Source: Acidobacteriota bacterium | Lineage (GTDB): Bacteria > Acidobacteriota > Terriglobia > Terriglobales > Acidobacteriaceae | Direction of reading: 5' to 3' | Length of the DNA: 64,000 nt | Assembly (NCBI GenBank): GCA_021792135.1 | Contig: JAJYVF010000006.1 | Location: forward strand, 1 to 64,000 | Shown here: piece after piece, positions 53,479-62,114 of the stretch | How the letters are laid out: every line of letters begins with the position of its first letter | Numbering within the stretch: the first letter of the stretch is position 1 | The notes under the pieces: model-generated | The model's database searches: none | Told to the model about the DNA's origin: nothing | What the model saw: only the letters and a program-made list of their open reading frames with translations | Made by a program: the position numbers and the translations under genes

Positions 53479-54801
53479 ATGGATGAAACCTTAGTGCGAA
53501 ACGAGACGCCGCGTCTTCGGCGCCGAAGTTCGATTGCGCGGCGCCGCTGGCGCATCGGCTGGCTGCTCGGCCTGGGCGTGCTCATTAACTACTTCGACCG
53601 CGTCAACCTCTCCGTCTCGCACGATGCCCTCGTCGGCGCCTTCGGCATCTCCGACATCACCTTCGGCTACCTGCTCGCCGCTTACAACTGGACCTACGCC
53701 CTTTGCCAGCTTCCCATCGGCGTGGTGATCGACAAGCTGGGTGTTCGCAAGGTCGGGCGCATCAGCACCTTCGTCTGGAGCATCGCCTCCTTCGCTGCCG
53801 CGGCCACTCCCAGCGTCAGTGGATTCTTCGGCGCGCGTCTGCTGCTCGGCGTGGGTGAAGCCCCAACCTTCCCCGCCAATGCCAAGGCCGTCGGAAGCTG
53901 GTTCCCCCAGGAAGAGCGCAGCTTCGCCACCAGCCTCTTCGATGCTGCCGCCAAATTCGCGCCCGCCATCGGAGTGCCCCTCATCGGCATCCTCCTGCTG
54001 CACATCGGCTGGCGTCTCAGCTTCGCCGCCACCGGCCTCATCAGCTTCCTCTACTTCCTGCTCTTCTTCGCCATCTACCGCGAGCCGCACGAAGATCCCG
54101 GCCTGACCGCGGAAGAGCTTGCGCTCATTCGCGCCGAAGGCGCGGCAACCGAATCATTTACCAGCCGCCAATCCTCCATCTGGTATCTCATCCGCCAGCG
54201 CAAAGTCCTCGGCCTCGCCATCGGCTTTGGCTCCTATAACTATGTCTTCTATCTCCTGCTGACCTGGCTTCCCACCTACTTATCGGAATCGCTCCACATC
54301 GACCTGCTGCATTCCTTTATCGATACCGGACTGCCCTGGATGGTTGCCACCGCCACCGACCTCTTTATCGGCGGTCTGCTCGTTGATGCGCTCATCCAGC
54401 GCGGCTGGAGTGCCAACCGCGTCCGCATGACAGTTCTGGTAGGGGGCACCGCCCTCGGCCTGGGAATCCTGGGCTGCATCTGGTCGCACAGTACTGCTCA
54501 GGCGCTGTTCTGGATCAGCATCTCCATCGGCGGTCTCTCCGCGGCCGCGCCGGTCGGCTGGACGGTTCCTTCGCTCATTGCGCCCCGCGGCAGCGTCGGG
54601 AGCGTCGGCGGAATTCTCAATTTCTTCAATCAGCTTTCCGGTATTGCGGCGCCGATCGTCACCGGCTATCTCGTCTACGCGCGCCACGCATTCAGGATGG
54701 CCTTCACCGTCGCGGGAGTCTACCTCGTCGTCGGTGTCTGCGCCTATCTCTTCCTGCTCCGCACCATTCACCGCATACCGGCGGAGAACAGCGCCGCCTA
54801 A
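53479..54801 (+). CDS. MFS transporter, anion:cation symporter (ACS)-like, probable sugar acid uptake
   Basis: 440 aa from ATG 53479. Twelve predicted helices; the ACS-type phrases are GLGVLINYFDRVNLSVSHDA, LPIGVVIDKLGVRKVGR, RLLLGVGEAPTFPANAKAVG and GSVGSVGGILNFFNQLSGIA. Family members import glucarate, hexuronates or similar acids. It converges with an SDR and a Zn-dehydrogenase gene, which fits uptake followed by oxidation of a sugar acid. An intact relative of the adjacent MFS pseudogene. Confidence 0.85.
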   Translation: MDETLVRNETPRLRRRSSIARRRWRIGWLLGLGVLINYFDRVNLSVSHDALVGAFGISDITFGYLLAAYNWTYALCQLPIGVVIDKLGVRKVGRISTFVWSIASFAAAATPSVSGFFGARLLLGVGEAPTFPANAKAVGSWFPQEERSFATSLFDAAAKFAPAIGVPLIGILLLHIGWRLSFAATGLISFLYFLLFFAIYREPHEDPGLTAEELALIRAEGAATESFTSRQSSIWYLIRQRKVLGLAIGFGSYNYVFYLLLTWLPTYLSESLHIDLLHSFIDTGLPWMVATATDLFIGGLLVDALIQRGWSANRVRMTVLVGGTALGLGILGCIWSHSTAQALFWISISIGGLSAAAPVGWTVPSLIAPRGSVGSVGGILNFFNQLSGIAAPIVTGYLVYARHAFRMAFTVAGVYLVVGVCAYLFLLRTIHRIPAENSAA

Positions 54802-55598
54802 CTCTTCGCCTTCTGCGCAACCGTCGCGCGCATGGCCCCCGTCGAGATGCCGCCATCCACCAGCAGCGTCTGTCCCGTGACGTAGCGGCTGGCTTCGGAA
54901 GCCAGAAACACCACCGCCCCGTCCAGATCGTCCGGGGCGCCGGGGCGCTTCACCGGAATGCGGTCGACCAGGTAGTCCACCCATTCCTGGTTCTCGTACA
55001 GCACCTGGTTCTGCCTGGTCTTGAACCATCCCGGAGCAAGGCAGTTCACCGTCACTCCATGCGAACCCCAGTCGTCGGCCAGGCTCATCGTCAGCTGCCG
55101 GATCCCGCCGCGGCTCGCTCCATACGGCGCAAGCCCCGCATAGCCGAAAACGCTGGTTACCGAGCCGATATTGATGATGCGGCCATACCGCTGCACGATC
55201 ATCCCCCGCGCAATCGCCTGCGCCACGAAGAAGCTGCCGCGCAGGTTCGTTTCCACCACCAGGTTCCAGTCGTCCCAGGTCACGTCGAGCGCGGGCTTCC
55301 TCACATTGCATCCCGCGTTGTTCACGAGGATATGAATCTGCCCGAACGCCCCTTCCGCATCCGCAGCCATCCGCTGGATACTGCCATGATCCCGCACATC
55401 CAGCTCCACCGAAACAGCCCGGCGTCCCAGCCCGCGAATCTCTGCTTCGAAGTCCTTCAGCGTATCGAGATGGCGGCTGGTGAGGATAAGATCGGCGCCT
55501 GCCCGCGCCAGAGCGCGCGCAAAATACTGCCCCAGTCCGCGGCTGGTTCCTGTCACGAGCGCAACCTGTCCTGAAAGATCGAAGAGGGAATCGCTCAC
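54798..55598 (-). CDS. SDR oxidoreductase, gluconate 5-dehydrogenase-like
   Basis: 266 aa. Classical SDR: VALVTGTSRGLGQYFARALA (TGxxxGxG), ILVNNAG, GRIINIGS, active-site YGASRG in place of YxxxK (Tyr with Arg-Gly rather than Lys at +4 is YGASR), and the C-terminal YVTGQTLLVDGG. The replacement of the catalytic Lys by Arg is unusual and worth noting. Operon partner of the Zn-dehydrogenase upstream (4-nt overlap). Confidence 0.82.
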   Translation of the reverse strand: MSDSLFDLSGQVALVTGTSRGLGQYFARALARAGADLILTSRHLDTLKDFEAEIRGLGRRAVSVELDVRDHGSIQRMAADAEGAFGQIHILVNNAGCNVRKPALDVTWDDWNLVVETNLRGSFFVAQAIARGMIVQRYGRIINIGSVTSVFGYAGLAPYGASRGGIRQLTMSLADDWGSHGVTVNCLAPGWFKTRQNQVLYENQEWVDYLVDRIPVKRPGAPDDLDGAVVFLASEASRYVTGQTLLVDGGISTGAMRATVAQKAKS

Positions 55599-56641
55599 CG
55601 GACCGCCTCCGGTTCCGGCGACAGAACAATCTTCATCAGGTTCGGCTCATGCGCGTACAGCCGCTCGAACCACCGCGGCCCTTCTTCCAGAGGAGCCACC
55701 GCCGTGATCAGCGGCTTCACCTGAATCTTCCCGCTGCGCACCAGCTCTATCGCCTCCGGATACTCGCCCGCCGAAGCCGCCGATCCCTGCAGACGCAGTT
55801 GCCGGCTCACCACCACCTGCAGCGGAATCGTCACCTGAGGCGTAATGTTGCCGATCAGCGTCACGGTGCCGCCCTTGCCGACAGCCTCAATCCCGGCAGT
55901 GATCGTCTCATTCCGCCCCACCGCTTCAAAGACGACATCCACGCCGGCCCCCGTGCGTTGCATCACCTCCTGCGCCAGCTCCAAGCCGGACAGATGCAGA
56001 GCTTCCTTCGCTCCCAGCGACTCGGCCAGCCGCAGCCGCGTCTCATCCACATCGGCAATCATCACGCGGCCGCATCCGGCGGCGTGCGCGGCCTGCATCG
56101 TCAGCAGTCCGATCATGCCCGCGCCAATCACCAGAGCCGTCTCGCCCCCGCGCAGCTCAGCGACCTTCACCGCATGCAGCGCCACCGATACCGGCTCCAG
56201 CATCGCCGCTTCCGCAAACGACATCGACTCCGGCAGCGGGCAAACAATCCGCTGCGGCACGGTCACAAATTCCGCAAACGCCCCCGCCCGTCGATATTCC
56301 CCGCACGAAACCCCCACCACCTGCCGCCGGTCGCACAGGTTCACCTCGCCGCGCCGGCAGAAGTCGCACTCTCCGCAATACACCGTCGAATCGAAGGTGA
56401 CCCGGTCACCCGGCTTGAACGAGGTCACTCCCTTTCCGGCTGCGGCGACAATCCCCGCAGCTTCATGCCCCATCACAATCGGCGGAATGCGCCGGCCCGA
56501 CGTGCCGTCGTAGCCGTGCACGTCGCTGCCGCAGATGCCGCACGCCGCAATCCGGATCAGCACCTCACCGGCGCCTGGGGTGGGCTCCGGCACATCGAGA
56601 AGTTCGAGCTGCTTGTATTCCTTCAGAACCAGCGCTTTCAT
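55595..56641 (-). CDS. Zinc-dependent alcohol/polyol dehydrogenase (MDR family)
   Basis: 348 aa. Catalytic zinc site in CGICGSDVHGYDG and GHEAAGIV; structural zinc cysteines CGECDFCRRGEVNLC; Rossmann motif VIGAGMIGLLTMQAA. Resembles sorbitol/galactitol-1-phosphate/idonate dehydrogenases. First gene of a two-gene operon with the SDR, likely sugar-acid or polyol interconversion. Confidence 0.9.
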   Translation of the reverse strand: MKALVLKEYKQLELLDVPEPTPGAGEVLIRIAACGICGSDVHGYDGTSGRRIPPIVMGHEAAGIVAAAGKGVTSFKPGDRVTFDSTVYCGECDFCRRGEVNLCDRRQVVGVSCGEYRRAGAFAEFVTVPQRIVCPLPESMSFAEAAMLEPVSVALHAVKVAELRGGETALVIGAGMIGLLTMQAAHAAGCGRVMIADVDETRLRLAESLGAKEALHLSGLELAQEVMQRTGAGVDVVFEAVGRNETITAGIEAVGKGGTVTLIGNITPQVTIPLQVVVSRQLRLQGSAASAGEYPEAIELVRSGKIQVKPLITAVAPLEEGPRWFERLYAHEPNLMKIVLSPEPEAVR

Positions 56642-56695
56642 ACATTCAGTGTGCCACGCTCCCGCTGCGGAAGCATCTGCGCCGGTCGACCCGGA

Positions 56696-58831
56696 TCACG
56701 ATGTGCCCATCGCCTTCCAGGCATAAACGTCGTATCCGCGGCCTTCGACTGAACCCCGACCGCCGCTCCACTGCAGCCGCAGCAGGTTCGCGCCTGAGCC
56801 CATCTCAAACGGAAGACCTCCGTCGCCGTAGACTCGCACCGTCAGCTGCCGAGTCTCCGGCGCGCCCGCATGCAGCCCCACGTCCGCCCAGGGCATGACG
56901 CTTCCGGTTTTCACATACACCGGAATCTTATCCGTCGATGCGGGAACGTTCACCTCCGTGCCGCCCCGCGCCACGGTGCCCGTCCAGAAATCGTGCCAGT
57001 CCACGCCGCTCGGCAGCACCACCTTCCGCCCCGGTTCACCGGCAAACAGCGGAGCCACCATCATGCGGTCGCCCACCATGTACTGGTCATCCACCGAGGC
57101 CAGGTTCCCATCGCCCGGTGCGTCCAGAATCAGCGCCCGGAACGGCGGCGTGCCGTCGCTCGCATAACGCTGGAATGCGGCCGTGAGGTAGGGAACCAGC
57201 TGCATCCGCCAGTTGATAATCTCCCGGCAGCGCGCCTCCAGCTGTTGCCAGTTCGCCATCAGCTTCCCGGCGTTGTTGAGGTCTCGATTCAGCTGCTTCC
57301 ACGGCGGGCTCTGGATGTACCACCCGTTCACCATCGCCAGCGGCGAAAAGATCACGCTCTGCAGCCGTCGGATCAGGTCCTCCACGCTCACCGCGTCCCG
57401 CACCTCCGGACACCACAGCAGCCCCGCAAACCCTGAATTCACAAGCGCGCGAATGAACTCGCGGTGATCGTAAAGATCACTGTACAGCACAAACGGATAC
57501 GGCGCCGCCAGTGCCCCGCTGGAACGCACCAGCCCATAGGTTTCCTTCCCCCGCTTGCGGAACCCGCTCCAGATCGCCTCCTGATACCGCAGCCCGAAGA
57601 CGTTATGCATCTGCTCCCCGTCCAGTCCGGAAGAGAAGCGGCTGCACTCCGGAAACGACCATCCTCCGGTGAAATCCGAGTTGTCGCACTCATCCAGCTT
57701 GAATCCGCTGATCCCGGCATCCACAAACGTCCTGCCGTGATAATCCGCAAAGATCTCCCGCCCCGCCTCCCCGCCAAAGTCCGGAACCAGGCCGCCCCAC
57801 ACCCCATAATCGCCCGAGTGCTCCTGTAAGGGCGAAAACAGCGGCGAAGCCGGATGCGTGAAGGCGTGTTCCCACAGATTCACCCGGTAATTCATCGCCA
57901 TCGCCGATTTCACAAATTCCCCCGGATCCGGAAACCGGTTCGGCTCCCACACAAACGTGCACGAATAAGCATGCGTCTGCCACCCCGGCTCCAGTCCCAG
58001 CACATCGCAGGGGATCTTCTGGCTGCGAAGCTCCTGCGCCAGTGCCAGCGCGCTCTGCTGCGTCGAATGCAGGTCCGCGCGATACCAGAAGCCCAGTCCC
58101 CACTCCGGAGGCACCGGTCCGCCGCCCGAAAACACGTTGTACCGCCGCACCGCGTCCAGCATGGTGGGTCCGGCAAACAGATACACGCTCACTCCCTGGC
58201 AGCGCGGCACATCCACCGTGATCTGCCCTGTCTCGCTGTTCTCCAGCTTCGTCGTATAGTCCGGGCCCGGATTCCCCTCATTGACGGAAGCCACGGCATG
58301 CGGCGGCTTCGGCCGCGCGTCGCCGAAATAGAAGGTCGCATAGCGCGCTGTATCGATCAGCACTCCGATCCCTTCGCTGGTCACATAGAAGGGAACCGGC
58401 GCATGCGAGTCGCCCGTGTCCACTTTGGGATCGGCATTCACCCGCACCACCTTCTTCTTCCCGCGCTGCTCGAACGAGAGCAGCTGCAGCCCCAGTCCGT
58501 ACACCGCCTCATTGGCGTGCAGCGGCAGAGTCACCACGCACCCCCGCTCATCCACCTTCCCTTCCAGGTCTGGCAGCGGGGCGCTCCCCACCCGCGGCAG
58601 CCGCGTGAACCCCTCCTTCAGCGGCGGCACAAGGCGCGTCGAAACCGGCGTCAGCCGCTCCGGCGTCCCAATCGTTGCCCGCCACACCCCGGGAAAGACT
58701 TCCCGCCATGCCGCCCTATGCCGATTGCCGGCTTCCCGGCAGCCCACCGCCGCCCCCAGAAGGGGCAAACCCGTAAGAGCAACACCTCCACCCACCAGTC
58801 CCTTTGCCACGCTGCGCCGCGTTACTTTCAT
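56696..58831 (-). CDS. Glycoside hydrolase family 31 (alpha-glucosidase/alpha-xylosidase-like), Tat-exported
   Basis: 711 aa; ATG 58831 gives a Tat-like signal (VTRRSVAKGLVGGGVALTGL), with an upstream in-frame ATG as alternative. An N-terminal beta-sandwich with YGLGLQLLSFEQRG is followed by the barrel with the nucleophile Asp in GISGFKLDECDNSD. The distal beta-domain contains MVGDRMMVAPLFA and YVKTGSVMPW. It acts outside the cytoplasm on alpha-linked glycans. Its 5' side carries the intergenic repeat copy 2. Confidence 0.88.
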   Translation of the reverse strand: MKVTRRSVAKGLVGGGVALTGLPLLGAAVGCREAGNRHRAAWREVFPGVWRATIGTPERLTPVSTRLVPPLKEGFTRLPRVGSAPLPDLEGKVDERGCVVTLPLHANEAVYGLGLQLLSFEQRGKKKVVRVNADPKVDTGDSHAPVPFYVTSEGIGVLIDTARYATFYFGDARPKPPHAVASVNEGNPGPDYTTKLENSETGQITVDVPRCQGVSVYLFAGPTMLDAVRRYNVFSGGGPVPPEWGLGFWYRADLHSTQQSALALAQELRSQKIPCDVLGLEPGWQTHAYSCTFVWEPNRFPDPGEFVKSAMAMNYRVNLWEHAFTHPASPLFSPLQEHSGDYGVWGGLVPDFGGEAGREIFADYHGRTFVDAGISGFKLDECDNSDFTGGWSFPECSRFSSGLDGEQMHNVFGLRYQEAIWSGFRKRGKETYGLVRSSGALAAPYPFVLYSDLYDHREFIRALVNSGFAGLLWCPEVRDAVSVEDLIRRLQSVIFSPLAMVNGWYIQSPPWKQLNRDLNNAGKLMANWQQLEARCREIINWRMQLVPYLTAAFQRYASDGTPPFRALILDAPGDGNLASVDDQYMVGDRMMVAPLFAGEPGRKVVLPSGVDWHDFWTGTVARGGTEVNVPASTDKIPVYVKTGSVMPWADVGLHAGAPETRQLTVRVYGDGGLPFEMGSGANLLRLQWSGGRGSVEGRGYDVYAWKAMGTS

Positions 58832-58942
58832 CCCGCTGCTTCCCTCCCGTCCCTTACCCATGGTCTTCGCTCACGCCCAACGTTCCGGCTTACCGCGAAA
58901 CATCACCTTACACCCGCGCGCCGCCGTGTCGCCCGGTGCTGT

Positions 58943-59070
58943 CAGCCTGTGGTGAAAGTACTGCTTTGAAAGGGCACGGCTTCAGCCGTGCCAAAAGCAC
59001 TGCAAAGTCACTGGGGCTTTAGCTCCCGAGGGATGTTTTCTATTGGAGTTGTGGCTTCTGCCACAGGCTG
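58943..59070 (+). repeat. Multi-hairpin intergenic repeat element, copy 2
   Basis: 128 bp bounded by CAGCCTGTGG and CCACAGGCTG. Contains a perfect hairpin GGCACGGCT-TC-AGCCGTGCC at 58973-58992, a second GGGGCT-TT-AGCTCC near 59012-59026 and a third GTGGC-TTCT-GCCAC at 59051-59064. It aligns end to end with the minus strand of 25315-25443. Its right end forms the last codons of the HNH gene. Confidence 0.78.
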
Positions 59071-59555
59071 TTATTGGTCTGCTCGTCGCGTCTTCTCTCA
59101 GTCCGCATGCGCTTCCTCAGTTCCAGCGTCGCGGCGCGATGGCAGGGAAGGCAAAGCAGGCGGATGTTCTCGAGATCGCACTCGCCCCCGCCCTCCGCAA
59201 CCGGCACAATGTGATCTGCCTCCCACAAAGCCCTGCGGCGGCGTTTTCCCGGCTTCCAGTGTTCCAGCAGCAACCTGCGCCTTTCACTCCGCGCATGACG
59301 CAGCTGTCGCGCCGCGGCGATCGCGTCCGCTCCGCACGCTGCGCAGATGCCGCGGTCCCGCAGAAACACCTGTTCGCGCAGATAGGCCGGCTGGGTGCGC
59401 AGCTTCCATTCGTGCACGCAATATGCGGAACAAAAGGTGTACCGCCCGCGGGGGACTTCCAGCGAACACCATCGGCACAGTCCTCGCCCGTTCGGACCGC
59501 GCGGAACATCCCTGCGATCCACCCACCCCCCCCGCATCGCGCGCATGGTGCTCAT
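59040..59555 (-). CDS. HNH endonuclease
   Basis: 171 aa from ATG 59555 (the open frame extends further upstream). Zinc cysteines CRWCSLEVPRGRYTFCSAYC and CAACGA precede the HNH core WEADHIVPVAEGGG, then LENIRLLCLPCHRAAT. Stand-alone HNH proteins of this type are common in Acidobacteriota; no toxin, phage or restriction partner is nearby. The final residues (SLWQKPQLQ) and the stop are encoded by the intergenic repeat copy 2, so the C-terminus was altered by the repeat. Confidence 0.85.
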   Translation of the reverse strand: MSTMRAMRGGWVDRRDVPRGPNGRGLCRWCSLEVPRGRYTFCSAYCVHEWKLRTQPAYLREQVFLRDRGICAACGADAIAAARQLRHARSERRRLLLEHWKPGKRRRRALWEADHIVPVAEGGGECDLENIRLLCLPCHRAATLELRKRMRTERRRDEQTNNSLWQKPQLQ

Positions 59556-59744
59556 ATCCCGGTTGTAAATGACACCGGCGCCCCGCGCCCGCAGAGATCT
59601 TCCGGCCGGAGCAAACATCTGCGTGCCGAGCCGCTCTCCTGTCGAAGCCGGGTTCAGGCGAGTCCCCGTGTGCCCCGCTCTGCGGCTGCCATCCGTTACA
59701 ATTTTCCTGCTCCTCGTTCGCCGTCGCGGATCTTCGGAAGCCCG

Positions 59745-61934
59745 ATGCCAAACCTATCCCGTGTTGCTTCACTCGCTCGTCTGCCTGCTTTTCTTGTTGC
59801 CCTCCCGCTCAGCATCCTCGCGCAGGCCGTGCGCGTCGACACCGCGGCTCCGGTGAACACCATCAACCCCCGCAATTCGGTGGGTGCCGGGGTCGATCGC
59901 ATCCCCGTCGCCGCCATCGATCACGATCTCACGCCGCAGGCGCTGCCGCCGGTCCTCGCGTCGGGCTGGCAGCCCGTCACCTATCGCCAGAACACCGACC
60001 TCGCCATCGAGACATGGCACTGGAATCCCGAGGGCGTCTGGAGTGATCCTTCCGGCCAGGGATACTTCGTTGGCTCCGCAACCTCTACCGGCTTTATCCG
60101 TCACTCCTTCGGTTACGCATTACCGCACCGCGGCAGCACCCGCAACGACGGAACCGGCAACGTCGGCTTCTCCCGCATCACCGACGGCGACGAGAACACA
60201 TACTGGAAGAGCAACCCCTACCTGACCAGCCACTTTACCGGCGAGCCGGATTCCCTGCATCCGCAGTGGGTCGTCGTCGACCTCTCCCGCGAGGAGCTCG
60301 TCGATACCATCCGCATCTCCTGGGCCGAGCCGCGCGCGACAAAGTACCTGCTCCAGTACTGGGTCGGCCTCGATCCCATCCGTCTTCCCACCCGCGGCGC
60401 CTGGGTGACCTTCCCCCATGGAGTCATCGCCTCCGGTCAGGGCGGTACTGCCACGCAGATCGTCTCCGATATGCCGATGCGGGTTCGCTTTCTCCGCATC
60501 TGGATGACCGAGTCCTCCAACACCTGCGACACCCACGGCTCCGCCGATCCCCGCAACTGCGTCGGCTACGCCATCAGAGAGCTCTACCTCGGTACCACTT
60601 CAAAAGACGGCGTCTTCCACGATCTCGTGCGCCATACGCCCGACCAGGAACAGACCACCACCTATGCCTCCTCCGTCGATCCCTGGCACACCGAGCACAG
60701 TGCCGTGAATCCCAAAGAGGCTCAGGTCGGCTTCGATCTCTTCTTTCAGAGCGGCGTCACCCGCGGCCTTCCCGCCATGATGCCCATCGCCATGCTCTAT
60801 GACACGCCGGAAAACGCCGCCGCTGAGGTTCGCTACCTCGAGAACCACAAGTACCCCGTCTCCTGGATCGAGATGGGTGAGGAGTCCGACGGACAGTACA
60901 TGCTGCCCGAGGACTACGGCGCCTTATATCTCCAGTACGCAACCGCGCTGCGCCGTGTCGATCCGAATCTCAAACTCGGCGGCCCGTCGTTCCAGGGCGT
61001 CAACGACGACATCGAAGTCTGGCCCGATACTGAAGGCCGCACCTCCTGGCTCGGCCGCTTCCTGCTCTATCTGCGCGAGCACCACCGCATGCAGGACCTC
61101 CAGTTCTTCTCCTTCGAGCACTACCCCTACGACCCCTGCCGTATCACCTGGGCAAGCCTCTACGACGAACCGCAGCTCGTCCGCCACATCGTCGATGTCT
61201 GGCACGCCGACGGCCTGCCTCCGAATCTGCCCTACTTCATCACCGAATCCAATCTCTCGTCTTCCACCAGCGAGACCTACATGGATATCTTCAGCGGCCT
61301 CTGGCTCGCTGACTACATCGGCTCGTTCCTCACCGACGGCGGCAGCGGCGTCTACTATTTCCACTACCTGCCCCTGCAGCTCGAACGCGGCTGCAACGAC
61401 TCCGCCGGCACCTTCGGCATGTTTACCGTCAAGCCCGACTACTCCATCAATCAGCCGCTCGCCCAGTTCTTCGCCGCGCGGATGATCAACCACGAGTGGC
61501 TGCAGTCCGACGGTGCCAACCGCATCTACCGCGCCGCTTCCGACATCAACGACGGCGCCGGCCATATCCTCGTCACCGCCTACGCGGCGCAGCGGCCCGA
61601 CGGCCAGTGGTCCCTCATGCTGGTCAACAACGATCAGGAAAGCAGCCATCGCGTCCGGGTTGAATTTGCCGCCGGAACCGGTCAGCCCTCATCTTTCAGC
61701 GGTCCGGTTACCGAGTCCGTCTTCGGCCGCAGCCAGTACCACTGGCATCCGGCGCGCCTCGATTTCAACGCTCACCCGCCCGAGGTCCTCAACAGGGCCC
61801 CCCAGATTTACCACGGCGGAAACGCCGATCCCGACGGTCCCATCTTCCACCAGAGCCTCATCAGCCCTGCGGAAGTGGAGCTTCCCGCCGCCTCCATTGT
61901 CGTATTGCGCGGCAACGTTGCACCGGCCCGATGA
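59745..61934 (+). CDS. Large secreted glycosidase-like protein with discoidin-type domain
   Basis: 729 aa from ATG 59745 (GGAAG upstream). Signal peptide (LPAFLVALPLSILAQA). An F5/8-type C-like carbohydrate-binding domain (about 130-270: ITDGDENTYWKSNPYLTS, VVVDLSREELVDTIRISW) precedes a TIM-barrel part with acid/base and nucleophile candidates in SWIEMGEESDGQY and PYFITESNLSSST, like clan A enzymes (GH39/51/79). A beta-rich C-terminus follows. Probably acts on plant or microbial polysaccharides. Exact family not certain. Confidence 0.7.
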   Translation: MPNLSRVASLARLPAFLVALPLSILAQAVRVDTAAPVNTINPRNSVGAGVDRIPVAAIDHDLTPQALPPVLASGWQPVTYRQNTDLAIETWHWNPEGVWSDPSGQGYFVGSATSTGFIRHSFGYALPHRGSTRNDGTGNVGFSRITDGDENTYWKSNPYLTSHFTGEPDSLHPQWVVVDLSREELVDTIRISWAEPRATKYLLQYWVGLDPIRLPTRGAWVTFPHGVIASGQGGTATQIVSDMPMRVRFLRIWMTESSNTCDTHGSADPRNCVGYAIRELYLGTTSKDGVFHDLVRHTPDQEQTTTYASSVDPWHTEHSAVNPKEAQVGFDLFFQSGVTRGLPAMMPIAMLYDTPENAAAEVRYLENHKYPVSWIEMGEESDGQYMLPEDYGALYLQYATALRRVDPNLKLGGPSFQGVNDDIEVWPDTEGRTSWLGRFLLYLREHHRMQDLQFFSFEHYPYDPCRITWASLYDEPQLVRHIVDVWHADGLPPNLPYFITESNLSSSTSETYMDIFSGLWLADYIGSFLTDGGSGVYYFHYLPLQLERGCNDSAGTFGMFTVKPDYSINQPLAQFFAARMINHEWLQSDGANRIYRAASDINDGAGHILVTAYAAQRPDGQWSLMLVNNDQESSHRVRVEFAAGTGQPSSFSGPVTESVFGRSQYHWHPARLDFNAHPPEVLNRAPQIYHGGNADPDGPIFHQSLISPAEVELPAASIVVLRGNVAPAR

Positions 61935-61947
61935 AGCCCCGGGCCGG
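61923..61947 (+). terminator. Possible terminator hairpin of the glycosidase gene
   Basis: CCGGCCC (61923-61929) pairs with GGGCCGG (61941-61947) across the stop codon region, followed by CATTCTGG without a clear T-run. A weak intrinsic terminator at best. Confidence 0.35.
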
Positions 61948-62114
61948 CCATTCTGGATAGAGTCGAGACAAGTAACTGGGGTTAAATCAAGACTGTCATC
62001 TGATGAGGAAACGAGGCGGTCGGGGTCGAAGGATCTGCATTCTGCTCCCCGGCCGGCAGGGCTTCGGAATCAGGCCATCTGCATTCCTGATACCCGCGAA
62101 CCGGACCTCTGCCT

